From Clostridia bacterium (lineage in GTDB: Bacteria; Bacillota; Clostridia; Oscillospirales; CAG-272), in the NCBI GenBank assembly GCA_024404655.1, contig JAKSPR010000104.1:1-8978 (forward strand): 8,978 nt of DNA. The letters run 5' to 3'. Positions 1 to 7,438 of the stretch are shown one piece after another. Position 1 is the stretch's first letter. Every line of letters starts with the position of its first letter. A program made the position numbers and the translations under genes. Under the pieces are notes generated by a model. The model worked only from the letters and a program-made list of their open reading frames with translations, was not told the origin of the DNA and made no database searches.

Positions 1-870
1 TTCAATGAATCCCGCGGCTGTACGACCGTCATACACCGCCGCACATGGGGCTACCGTGAAGCCGGTTATCAGGATACCAAAGACTTTGTCCATTTCACAG
101 AACATGAAGTCTGTCTGCGTCAGGATTCCCTTGATGGTCCCCTCGACGAAATATATGGGATGCCTGCCTTTTCCTATGCCGGAATGTATATCGGCTTCCC
201 TTGTCTCTACGCGGAAAATGTGTCATCCCGCAGCACGAAGTTTATGCCGGGAAATACATACCCGCAGCTTGCATACTCGTGGGACGGACACCACTGGCAG
301 CGCAGTCTGCGGCAGTCCTTTCTTCCGGAATATCACGGTCAGCCCTCCCTTTTCTGGCTGACATCCATGCAGACACTGCCGGACGGCAGTCTTGCTCTGT
401 ACGGTGCTCACTCCGACGAGCCGCACGGAACGGCTTTCCGTGAAAACAAGACAGGCGTCATTCGTATCTGGACCCTGCGCCGTGACGGATTCATCGGTCT
501 TCAAACAAACGATGATGCAGTGGTCACAACCCGAGAATTTCTGTATCACGGCGGTGATATCCGAATCAATCTGGAAGCATCACACGCCACCTGCGCAATC
601 CTTGACTCTGATGGCCTGAACGGGGATGTCAATGTGTTCGGTGAAGGTCATCCTGTACCCGGATTTGACCATGATGACTGTGTGCCTTTCTCCGGAAACA
701 GTACAGACTGGGTACCGTCCTTTTCCGGCGGAAATCCAGATCGGTTTATCGGGAAAACGGTTCTCATCGAGATCAGGTACAAAAAAGGCACGCTCTGGTC
801 GGTTTCCGGTGATCTCACACCGCTTACCAACACGGAGGCTGCCCGCTTTCGGTTGAAGGGATCTATCTGA
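1..870 (+). CDS. Beta-propeller glycosidase-like protein, C-terminal part (5' end outside window)
   Basis: The reading frame is open from base 1 to the TGA at 868-870 and gives 289 residues without the true start; internal Met codons such as that at 160 fall mid-domain and are not starts. Visible traits are a blade-like stretch around residues 50-68 (IYGMPAFSYAGMYIGF), a DGHHW turn at 95-99, LPDGSLALYGAHSD at 126-139, and IRIWTLRRDGFIGL at 154-167. This order, propeller blades and then a C-terminal beta-sandwich (about 175-275, containing VPGFDHDDC), matches a group of GH32/GH43-superfamily-like proteins of Clostridia and Planctomycetes as I remember them; no search was possible. The role is probably cleavage of a plant or host glycan, with substrate unknown. 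The catalytic residues and any signal peptide would lie in the missing N-terminal part, so neither activity nor location can be judged. No convincing terminator follows it. Confidence 0.7.
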   Translation, partial: FNESRGCTTVIHRRTWGYREAGYQDTKDFVHFTEHEVCLRQDSLDGPLDEIYGMPAFSYAGMYIGFPCLYAENVSSRSTKFMPGNTYPQLAYSWDGHHWQRSLRQSFLPEYHGQPSLFWLTSMQTLPDGSLALYGAHSDEPHGTAFRENKTGVIRIWTLRRDGFIGLQTNDDAVVTTREFLYHGGDIRINLEASHATCAILDSDGLNGDVNVFGEGHPVPGFDHDDCVPFSGNSTDWVPSFSGGNPDRFIGKTVLIEIRYKKGTLWSVSGDLTPLTNTEAARFRLKGSI

Positions 871-944
871 TATGTATACATGAGAAACGTATAGCCCCAA
901 AACTTCGATATATACGAAGATATCCCAGTCAATCAGAATTTTTC
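871..944. other. Intergenic stretch after the propeller gene, no terminator seen
   Basis: This AT-rich stretch holds a 10-bp palindrome (ATGTATACAT, 872-881) just after the stop codon, and a weak CTTCG/CGAAG stem at 903-919 without a following T-run. Neither supports a firm call. Transcription from the upstream gene may therefore read on into the SLH gene. Confidence 0.4.
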
Positions 945-960
945 AATAGAAATTTCTATT
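945..960. promoter_or_regulatory. Perfect 16-bp palindrome, candidate operator
   Basis: AATAGAAATTTCTATT is its own reverse complement over all 16 bases. It ends six bases before the -35 box of the promoter for the SLH protein gene, a usual place for an activator or repressor site. As RNA it would form only a weak six-pair A/U-rich stem, so a DNA-binding dimer is the likelier reader. No regulator gene is present to pair with it, and a chance palindrome in AT-rich DNA remains possible. Confidence 0.4.
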
Positions 961-966
961 TTGCAC

Positions 967-995
967 TTGAAAAACCAGGCGTATTCATGTATAAT
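967..995 (+). promoter_or_regulatory. Housekeeping-type promoter of the SLH protein gene
   Basis: TTGAAA at 967-972 and TATAAT at 990-995 are separated by exactly 17 bases, close to the sigma-70/SigA consensus (5 of 6 and 6 of 6). The start of transcription would be near 1002, leaving a 5' untranslated leader of roughly 78 bases before the ATG at 1080. Such a strong promoter fits an abundant surface protein. Confidence 0.8.
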
Positions 996-1001
996 TATCA
1001 T

Positions 1002-1030
1002 TGGTTTGGAGTATTTTTCGCTTCAAACCA
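1002..1030 (+). promoter_or_regulatory. Hairpin at the predicted mRNA 5' end of the SLH protein gene
   Basis: Bases 1002-1011 (TGGTTTGGAG) pair with 1021-1030 (CTTCAAACCA) to give a ten-pair stem with one G-U wobble and a nine-base loop. The stem begins at or within a base or two of the predicted transcription start. Hairpins at the extreme 5' end are known to protect some bacterial mRNAs, such as ompA in Escherichia coli, from decay; that role here is inferred. There is no U-run after it, so it is not an intrinsic terminator. Confidence 0.5.
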
Positions 1031-1079
1031 GACTTTCAGATCCAGACTTATATAAATCAATATTTTAAGGAGAGAATCG

Positions 1080-3974
1080 ATGAAGAAAATGTTCAAACAC
1101 TCATTGGCAATGCTGATGGTTGTCTGCATGGTTTTTGGCATGATACCCGCTTTGACTGTCAACGCAGTTGATGAATATCGTGCTGATTTCATAGTAGACG
1201 GAAAGCTTGCAGAGATTGCCTACACCCAAGACCACAAGGTCAAATTGCCTGAAGGACCTTTCATGGAAGGTTATACTTTCTGGGGCTGGGTCACGGACTG
1301 GGTCGAAGCTTTCGATAAAGACGAAGTCGTTACACTGACGGATGATACCAAATTCTATGGTGTCTACGACTACAACTCTTATGATGTTAAACTCAGCACG
1401 AGTTCTTCCACGCATGCGACTGTCACAGGTGTTCCCGGAGTAGGAAAATACAATGACGATTTCAAATTTACTGTAACACCTGATGAGGGATACGAGATCG
1501 TATCTGTTACAGCAGAATACTGGAGAAATACGATTCCGGTAGGCCTGGTTGATGAAGGAAAGTATTCTTTTGTCATCCCCTCCGGCGACGTTACCATCAA
1601 AGTGGTCACGCGCGAAGCAGACAAGTTTGCTGTGAAGGTAGAAAACGGCACTGCCTCTGCAGATGTCAGCCTTCTCGCAGGCGAAACATACACCCTTCCC
1701 TCTGCTCTGAACGATTCTGTCACTGTTCCGGAAAACACCGAATGGGCAGGATGGAAAGATGCGGATACTTCTCTTGTCTATGCCGCTGGTGCTGTAATCA
1801 CAGCGAACAAGGACTATCATTTTGTTCCGGCATTCATTGCTGTTACCGAAAAAGAATATGTCGGTACCTTTTATGCAGACGGTATGATGGTTTCTGTCCT
1901 GACGACATCAGGTAAGAACATCACGATGCCTGAAGCTCCCGAAAAGAGCGGATACACCTTTGTATCCTGGGGTTCTGATAATCCCGCAGGTACATACGCT
2001 GTCGGTGAGTATGTAACACTTGCAGACAATGCCGTGTTTACTGCCAACTACACTGCTAATGCTTACGATGTAACCCTTGACAGCGCTTCTTCCGCTGATG
2101 CATCTGTCACCGGTGTTCCCACAACTGCCGCTGCAGGTGAACAGGTCAAGTTTACCACCTCTGCAGCATACGGCTGTGTCATTACCGGCGTCAGCGTGGT
2201 CAATGAACTGACACATGAACTTATCGGTGTCCACACCGCAACCCCGAATGCTGTCAATGGTGCAGAATACTTCTTCACCATGCCCGCCGCTCCCGTATCT
2301 GTCAAGGTTGAGACTATGGGAGACGCATTCAATGTTATTTACCTCGATGCTGACGGCGCGTTTATCTCCGGCGAGAAAGTTCCCTATATGGATGCAGCTC
2401 ATGTTTCAAACTATATCAGCGGTGTCACTGCCGAAAAGGCTGGCTGTCATTTTGCGGGATGGGTTTCTGCTGATACAAAGACACCCGTTACTGTACCCAG
2501 TGTGACAGATTCCGATTTCGTTGTAGTCGGAAAGACCTATATTAAGGCTGTTTTTGAAAAAGATGAAGTGGATGTTCTGTTCAAGTCCGCTGAACACGGT
2601 ACTGTTACGGAACTTTCCACCAATCATACTGCTGAATATCTCCTTGATACGACCGTTTACGGAGATAAGGTATCCTTCTCTGTCGCGCCTGATGCAGGAT
2701 ACAGAGTCGGTACTGTTTCCATTACCGCTGTGAGCCCCGAAGGCGTAAAGACCAAGATCACTCCCACAGTGGTTGGCGATACCTACAGCTTTGTCATTCC
2801 TGCCACCTACAAGGCAAACGCAGGAGATGCAAAGGCTTCCGAAGTGGAAGTCTCTGTCAGCTTCTATGAAACTCCTTATTATCTGACAATGGATATTGTC
2901 GGTGAGGCAACTGCCAAGATCAATGGTTACAGCTCCTATATGACGGCCGCCGGTGCCGGCAGCACGGTTTCTCTGGAGATCAAACCTGCAGAAGGCTGGA
3001 AACTGTCTTCCGTGGTAGTCAACTCCAATACCATTGCTCTTAATGAAATGGTTACTCCCGAAGGCGGTGTATACACCTTTGATATGCCCGCAAACGATGT
3101 TTATGTGATGGTAACGCTGGTAAAAACCGGTTATACCCTCGCCACCTACGCCTGCAACTTCTTTGAAGAAGGTCACGGCACGATCACGGTTTCTCCCAAG
3201 GCTGACTTCCAGGTCGGCGATGTCATTACCTTTGATGCTGATCCCGATGACGGCTACCGAGTAAATCGTGTCCTCGTTGTGGCCGATGACGGTACGATCA
3301 TTCCTACAGCATGCCTCGGCACTGAAAAGAACTATGTTGAACACTGGGCATTCACCATGCCCTCAAAGAATGTGACCATCAAAGTTACGTTCAAAGTCAA
3401 CGGCAGTTCCTACTACACCGACGTTTGCTCCAACTTCTGGTTCTATGATGCAGTCACGTTTGTGACAGACCGCGGATACTTCAAGGGCATTTCCAATGAC
3501 CTGTTCGCTCCCGATATGATGATGGACCGCGGTATGTTTGTCACGGTTCTCGGTCGTATTGCAGAAATTGACGCAGGCAAGTACGCTGGTTCCAGCGCCT
3601 ATTCCGATGTCAAGGAAACGAGCTATTACGCGCCTTATGTTGCATGGGCAACCGATATCGGAATCGTCAACGGCTGCGGTGACGGTACTTTCGGTCCGAC
3701 CACTGCCCTCACCCGTGAAGAAATGACCACCATCATGTACCGCGTCTGCGCATATATCGGATGCGATGTAGATCAGAAGAATGCTGCATTCCTTTCCCGC
3801 TATACCGACATGGATCTCTGTGCAGACTGGGCTCGTCCCGCTGTTGAATGGGCTGTCGGTGCAGGACTGATTCAGGGTACCTCCGCAAATACAATTGCAC
3901 CCGCAAATACGGTAGACAGAGCAACTGTTGCACAGCTTATCATGAACTTCTGTGATAAGATCCTGTTCCGTTAA
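1080..3974 (+). CDS. Secreted InlB-B-like repeat protein with three C-terminal SLH domains
   Basis: The 964-residue product has a signal peptide (MKK start, hydrophobic core about 8-25, likely cleavage after VNA at residue 29). InlB-B/Flg_new-like modules, each with a GYTFxxW or similar core, lie near 32-96, 181-253, 258-325 and 415-492. Divergent bacterial repeat modules, each with GY near the middle and a closing MP or IP turn, lie near 100-177, 328-411, 495-596, 600-681 and 686-771. Three SLH modules follow (about 779-835, 840-897, 907-960); the clearest is the second, with AYSDV, GDGTFGP and LTREEM. SLH domains bind secondary cell-wall polymers, so the protein should sit non-covalently on the cell wall and present a rod of beta modules. 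No catalytic domain is visible; adhesion or S-layer function is inferred. AAGGAG at 1067-1072, seven bases before the ATG, supports the start. It has its own promoter and terminator. Confidence 0.88.
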   Translation: MKKMFKHSLAMLMVVCMVFGMIPALTVNAVDEYRADFIVDGKLAEIAYTQDHKVKLPEGPFMEGYTFWGWVTDWVEAFDKDEVVTLTDDTKFYGVYDYNSYDVKLSTSSSTHATVTGVPGVGKYNDDFKFTVTPDEGYEIVSVTAEYWRNTIPVGLVDEGKYSFVIPSGDVTIKVVTREADKFAVKVENGTASADVSLLAGETYTLPSALNDSVTVPENTEWAGWKDADTSLVYAAGAVITANKDYHFVPAFIAVTEKEYVGTFYADGMMVSVLTTSGKNITMPEAPEKSGYTFVSWGSDNPAGTYAVGEYVTLADNAVFTANYTANAYDVTLDSASSADASVTGVPTTAAAGEQVKFTTSAAYGCVITGVSVVNELTHELIGVHTATPNAVNGAEYFFTMPAAPVSVKVETMGDAFNVIYLDADGAFISGEKVPYMDAAHVSNYISGVTAEKAGCHFAGWVSADTKTPVTVPSVTDSDFVVVGKTYIKAVFEKDEVDVLFKSAEHGTVTELSTNHTAEYLLDTTVYGDKVSFSVAPDAGYRVGTVSITAVSPEGVKTKITPTVVGDTYSFVIPATYKANAGDAKASEVEVSVSFYETPYYLTMDIVGEATAKINGYSSYMTAAGAGSTVSLEIKPAEGWKLSSVVVNSNTIALNEMVTPEGGVYTFDMPANDVYVMVTLVKTGYTLATYACNFFEEGHGTITVSPKADFQVGDVITFDADPDDGYRVNRVLVVADDGTIIPTACLGTEKNYVEHWAFTMPSKNVTIKVTFKVNGSSYYTDVCSNFWFYDAVTFVTDRGYFKGISNDLFAPDMMMDRGMFVTVLGRIAEIDAGKYAGSSAYSDVKETSYYAPYVAWATDIGIVNGCGDGTFGPTTALTREEMTTIMYRVCAYIGCDVDQKNAAFLSRYTDMDLCADWARPAVEWAVGAGLIQGTSANTIAPANTVDRATVAQLIMNFCDKILFR

Positions 3975-3989
3975 ATCATAATTACCTGA

Positions 3990-4020
3990 GACGGCAGACG
4001 ATTTTGGTCTGCCGTCTTTT
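3990..4020 (+). terminator. Intrinsic terminator after the SLH protein gene
   Basis: GACGGCAGAC (3990-3999) and GTCTGCCGTC (4007-4016) form a perfect ten-pair GC-rich stem with a seven-base loop, followed by TTTT and then GATTTG. It lies 16 bases past the TAA stop. The T-run is short but the stem is strong. It separates the SLH gene from the downstream lipoprotein operon. Confidence 0.9.
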
Positions 4021-4035
4021 GATTTGTTCATTACA

Positions 4036-4044
4036 TGTTATAAT
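4036..4044 (+). promoter_or_regulatory. Extended -10 promoter of the lipoprotein operon
   Basis: TGTTATAAT contains a perfect TATAAT (4039-4044) preceded by the TG of an extended -10 element. No good -35 box stands at 16-18 bases upstream; that space falls on the T-run of the terminator (TTTTGA at 4017-4022, 16-base spacer). An extended -10 can work with a poor -35. Transcription would begin near 4051, giving a leader of about 63 bases. Confidence 0.6.
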
Positions 4045-4113
4045 GAGACCAGTTATAAATGATCGGACAATCTCCATGCCACCCTAATATCTGATATAGA
4101 AAGGATTACAACA

Positions 4114-5619
4114 ATGAAAAAGAATTCACTTATTCTGCTTTTCGCGTTTTTATGCCTTTCCTCCTGCGGTGATACTGCTGCCTCGCCAAAAGATACAACA
4201 GTTCAGCATACTCCATCTCCGGTTGTTTCGGAAACCGAGACAACAGACGAATTCAACCTGCCGGTTGAGGATTTTGAAGGCTATCAGTTTACCTTTGCTG
4301 TCCGCGGAGACGGTTCCGGAACCGGTGCATGGCACTCCACTGACCTTGTTTCTGATGGTCTGAACGGAGAAGTTCTCAACGACGCGGTATTCCACCGCAC
4401 CTCTTTCATTGAGGAAAAATATAACGTCAAATTTGATGTGATGTGGTGCGGTGAAACATCCATTGCACTTACCGGTTCCGCCATGTCCAAAGTTATCAAC
4501 CAGACCATTCTTGCAGGTGATGATTGTATCGACACGATTCTCTCTTCCCCCTATGATACCGTTGGCTACATGATCAACGATTTTATCATCGATCTGAAGC
4601 AGGTGGAAAATCTGGATCTTACCAATCCATGGTGGGATCAGAACGCAAACGCAAATCTGTCCTTCAATGACCGCATCTATTTCACTACCGGCGAGATCAC
4701 CATTGTTGACAATAAATGTGCATACAGCATGATCTTTTCCAAGCGCCTTGCTGAGATGTTTGATATTCCATCTCCTTATGACGCAGTTCGCGCCGGCAGC
4801 TGGACCATGGACCGTATGATCTCCGATGCAAAGAATGTTGCAGCAGATCTCAACGGTGACGGAAAAATGGATGAATTTGACCGTTATGGATTCTTATCCT
4901 GGCAGGATGCCTGCTTTGGTCTGATCCACAGCATGGGCAATACTTTTGGTATTATCAATAAAGCAGGAGAACCTGAGCTTACGTTCTATACCGAGCGTAT
5001 GATCAACTCCTGGGATAAAATCATCGACTTTGCCAAGAGCGACGGCTTTTTAGCGCTTGCCCCTGATCACAAATTCTTCAAAGCAACGGGCCTTACGACC
5101 CTTGAGCAGATCATGGGAAGTTTCCTTGAAAATGACCAGTTCCTTTATGCCTTTGCCATGACCAATGCGATTCTCAGCTTGAGGGACTGCAGCGCTGATT
5201 TCGGTATTCTGCCGCTGCCCAAATATGACGAAGCGCAGGAACATTATTATTCCACCTCTCACGGTTACGGCACAACACTGCTGTCGATTCCCGTTATTGC
5301 GGAAAACACTGCACGTACCGGTATGATTCTGGAAGCATTTGCGGCAAAGTCCATGGAGCTTGTCACGCCTGCGTTCTATGATTTGACGCTGCACGGCAAG
5401 ACGGTACGCGATGCGGATTCTGCAGAAATGCTTGACATTATTTACGGCAGCAAGATCTACGATATCGGCTACTTCTTCCAGTGGGGGGATCTGACGAACA
5501 AGGTCATGAATGCCTACAACCGCAAGGACATAAATCTTTCCTCCCTTTACGAAAAGTCCGAAAAGAAAGCGCTGAAGGATCTTGAGGACGCTGTTGAAAT
5601 TTTCAGTGCTCTGCACTGA
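4114..5619 (+). CDS. Extracellular solute-binding lipoprotein, ABC sugar-transporter type
   Basis: The 501-residue product begins with a lipoprotein signal (MKKNSLILLFAFLCLSSC); the lipobox LSSC puts the lipidated Cys at residue 18, so the mature protein is tethered to the outer face of the membrane. A Thr/Pro/Ser-rich linker (about 20-48) precedes a two-lobed binding domain. Motifs I associate with a Clostridia lipoprotein group of the family 1 extracellular solute-binding type are SWTMDRMISDAKNVA at 229-243 and FGILPLPKYDEAQEHYYS at 363-380. A calcium-loop sequence, DLNGDGKMDEFD, lies at 245-256. Such proteins usually hand oligosaccharides to an ABC permease; no permease or ATPase gene is next to it. 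AAAGGA at 4100-4105 precedes the ATG by eight bases. It is the first gene of the apparent operon. Ligand unknown. Confidence 0.87.
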   Translation: MKKNSLILLFAFLCLSSCGDTAASPKDTTVQHTPSPVVSETETTDEFNLPVEDFEGYQFTFAVRGDGSGTGAWHSTDLVSDGLNGEVLNDAVFHRTSFIEEKYNVKFDVMWCGETSIALTGSAMSKVINQTILAGDDCIDTILSSPYDTVGYMINDFIIDLKQVENLDLTNPWWDQNANANLSFNDRIYFTTGEITIVDNKCAYSMIFSKRLAEMFDIPSPYDAVRAGSWTMDRMISDAKNVAADLNGDGKMDEFDRYGFLSWQDACFGLIHSMGNTFGIINKAGEPELTFYTERMINSWDKIIDFAKSDGFLALAPDHKFFKATGLTTLEQIMGSFLENDQFLYAFAMTNAILSLRDCSADFGILPLPKYDEAQEHYYSTSHGYGTTLLSIPVIAENTARTGMILEAFAAKSMELVTPAFYDLTLHGKTVRDADSAEMLDIIYGSKIYDIGYFFQWGDLTNKVMNAYNRKDINLSSLYEKSEKKALKDLEDAVEIFSALH

Positions 5620-5624
5620 TTTTC

Positions 5625-5630
5625 GGGGGT
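5625..5630 (+). promoter_or_regulatory. G-rich ribosome site that favours ATG 5638 over GTG 5635
   Basis: GGGGGT is the only purine-rich block before the next gene. It is seven bases from ATG 5638 but only four from the in-frame GTG at 5635, so the ATG is the better start. The match to AGGAGG is mediocre. Confidence 0.5.
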
Positions 5631-5637
5631 ATCTGTG

Positions 5638-7419
5638 ATGTGGTATCTTGATATCATGGAAGACAATCTGACGGAGTCGGATCGGAACCGTCTTTCCAAA
5701 ATCTGGGCTCCGGTCACGGTCGGAGTTCAGCCGGACGATTCCCGCCGCGGTCTCTGCGTCATGCCGGATGGTGAAATCCGTTATTACGGCGTTGAGGGCA
5801 AATCCCATTGCTGGGATAAAGACGGAATTTCCGTCTATCTTTCCTCCTATAATGGGCTCGACTGGGCACGGAAAGAAGGACCCGCCGGTTCTGCTCCGGT
5901 CATCAATACAGGTACTGTTCAGAACGGAACGCTTGCCATGGGAGCCGCCGCCCGTCTTCCCTGGTCCGGCCGCTATGTTACCGCTGTCAACTTTACGGAC
6001 GAGGAACGCAGAGGCACATGGGCCATGCTTTCGGATATCGGTCCCGGCGATCCTGCACCTGTAATGGTGAAGATCTGCGATGAGGTCTGTGGGGATTTAT
6101 TCCAACCTGTTCTGCTTGAAGATCGGAAACGCCTCCTTGTCTCAACCTATGTGAATCAAAATGGAGACTATTTCCCCCGTGTCCTGATCTCGGATGATGA
6201 CGGTGAACACTGGAAAACAGTTCTCATCAATCCTACCCCCAAACATATCCCTGTTTTTCCGCATCGCGGTATCCGCTGGCAGAATAATGGTTCAGAGCCC
6301 AATCTGGCTGAACTGCCGGACGGCAGACTGATGCTGCTCGCCCGTACGTCCCTTGATTATTTCTATGTCTATTATTCCCAAGATCACGGTGACAGTTGGG
6401 ATGAAGGTTCACCATCCATTTTCCATGGTACGCTGACGACCCCGTATCTTCTGAAGCTTTCGGACGGCCGCGTTATATGTTTCTGGAACAATACCCGTCC
6501 GATGGCTGAGCCGGATCATGATAGGACATGGCCGCCTGTCAGTGACTATGTCAAGGAGGGGCGTGGGGAGGATGCCTTTACGAACAGGGATATCGACCAC
6601 GCGGCGCTCACATCAGACGGCGTCTTCGGGGAAGGCTTCCGTGACGTCGGTCGCAATGAGATCCGCGGTGCTTCCGATTTCCGCGTACGCGGCGGCAGTA
6701 CCTCTTCTGCAGATAAGAGTGTTCACCAGTTTCAGGCATTGGAACTGCCCATGGGAAAGGTTCTCGTTGCCTACGGGCAGAATTCCATTTCCCGCCGTAT
6801 GGCTGTCTTTGATGTAAACTGGTTGTATGAAAAATCAAATTCTGAAGATTTCGGGCTTGGTATGGGTCATATCTCCACGCATCTGTTTGTTAAGAGCCTT
6901 TCGGATTCCCATCTTGGAAAAGGTTTCAACGGTCACTGTGCATGGAACCGGACAGACGGCGCATTGCTTGTTCCTGATCCTGACTGTACCGGTGGTGAGG
7001 TACTCCAGATCTGCCGCGTCAAGGACAGTCGGCTCGTGTCAGACCGTCAGGGCATGGCATGGAATTTCCCTGCAACCAAAAACGGTATACTGAAACTGCA
7101 GATCCGCATCGAAGGTTCGGGTGTGCGTGTACGCCTCTGTGACCACTGGATCAATCCGGGAGATGAGTATGTCGGGCTCTATGCAGCCTATGATTTTGAA
7201 CTTGACGCAAGAAGTCTCCCCACCGGAACATGGTGTGATGTAAAAATTGCCTTTACTGACGGTTATGCCAAAATCTTCACCGGAGACAAACTGCTTTTCC
7301 AGGCAGCGCAAAAACTGGATGTGCCCTGCGGTATCTCCTATCTTCATCTGCAGACTATGGCGGAAGAAACTGATTTTCTTGGAACTTTGATCCGCAGAAT
7401 GGAATTCTGTGCTGAATAA
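5638..7419 (+). CDS. Sialidase-fold glycosidase with Asp-boxes, no signal peptide
   Basis: The product is 593 residues from ATG 5638 (GTG 5635 adds one; numbers here count from 5635). Two good Asp-boxes, S-x-D-x-G-x-x-W, are seen at 186-193 (SDDDGEHW) and 248-255 (SQDHGDSW), and a degenerate one at 70-77 (SSYNGLDW). SEPNLAELPDGRLMLLAR at 220-237 resembles the sialidase segment carrying the acid/base-helper Glu and an active-site Arg; RRG at 37-39 may be the first Arg site. These point to a six-bladed propeller of the exo-sialidase (GH33-like) superfamily. A beta-sandwich, LamG-like domain appears at about 475-590. The same fold serves other sugars, so true sialidase activity is not shown. The N terminus (MWYLDIMEDN) is not a signal peptide, hence probable cytoplasmic action on imported oligosaccharides. 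It starts 18 bases after the lipoprotein stop, suggesting cotranscription. Confidence 0.75.
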   Translation: MWYLDIMEDNLTESDRNRLSKIWAPVTVGVQPDDSRRGLCVMPDGEIRYYGVEGKSHCWDKDGISVYLSSYNGLDWARKEGPAGSAPVINTGTVQNGTLAMGAAARLPWSGRYVTAVNFTDEERRGTWAMLSDIGPGDPAPVMVKICDEVCGDLFQPVLLEDRKRLLVSTYVNQNGDYFPRVLISDDDGEHWKTVLINPTPKHIPVFPHRGIRWQNNGSEPNLAELPDGRLMLLARTSLDYFYVYYSQDHGDSWDEGSPSIFHGTLTTPYLLKLSDGRVICFWNNTRPMAEPDHDRTWPPVSDYVKEGRGEDAFTNRDIDHAALTSDGVFGEGFRDVGRNEIRGASDFRVRGGSTSSADKSVHQFQALELPMGKVLVAYGQNSISRRMAVFDVNWLYEKSNSEDFGLGMGHISTHLFVKSLSDSHLGKGFNGHCAWNRTDGALLVPDPDCTGGEVLQICRVKDSRLVSDRQGMAWNFPATKNGILKLQIRIEGSGVRVRLCDHWINPGDEYVGLYAAYDFELDARSLPTGTWCDVKIAFTDGYAKIFTGDKLLFQAAQKLDVPCGISYLHLQTMAEETDFLGTLIRRMEFCAE

Positions 7420-7425
7420 TACGCG

Positions 7426-7431
7426 AAGGGG
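7426..7431 (+). promoter_or_regulatory. Ribosome site that fixes the VOC protein start at 7439
   Basis: AAGGGG lies seven bases before ATG 7439. An earlier in-frame ATG at 7409 overlaps the previous gene and has no ribosome site near it, so 7439 is preferred. Confidence 0.7.
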
Positions 7432-7438
7432 AAAAAAC

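Noticed and set aside
160..870. ATG 160 as the true start of the first gene
   Set aside because: The frame is open and protein-like from base 1, no ribosome site precedes 160, and that Met sits inside a conserved-looking blade segment.
903..919. CTTCG/CGAAG stem as a terminator for the partial propeller gene
   Set aside because: Only five pairs, an AT loop of seven and no T-run after it.
1028..1049. Direct repeat CCAGACTT in the SLH gene leader
   Set aside because: Two copies of eight bases (1028-1035 and 1042-1049) are too short to set apart from chance, and the first overlaps the hairpin.
2406..3344. Long open frame on the minus strand inside the SLH gene (312 codons)
   Set aside because: It lies wholly inside the plus-strand gene, which has clear domains, signal peptide and ribosome site; the minus-strand product is low in recognisable structure and looks like a shadow.
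5050..5808. Minus-strand open frame of 252 codons
   Set aside because: It spans the junction of two well-supported plus-strand genes and shows no recognisable domain or ribosome site.
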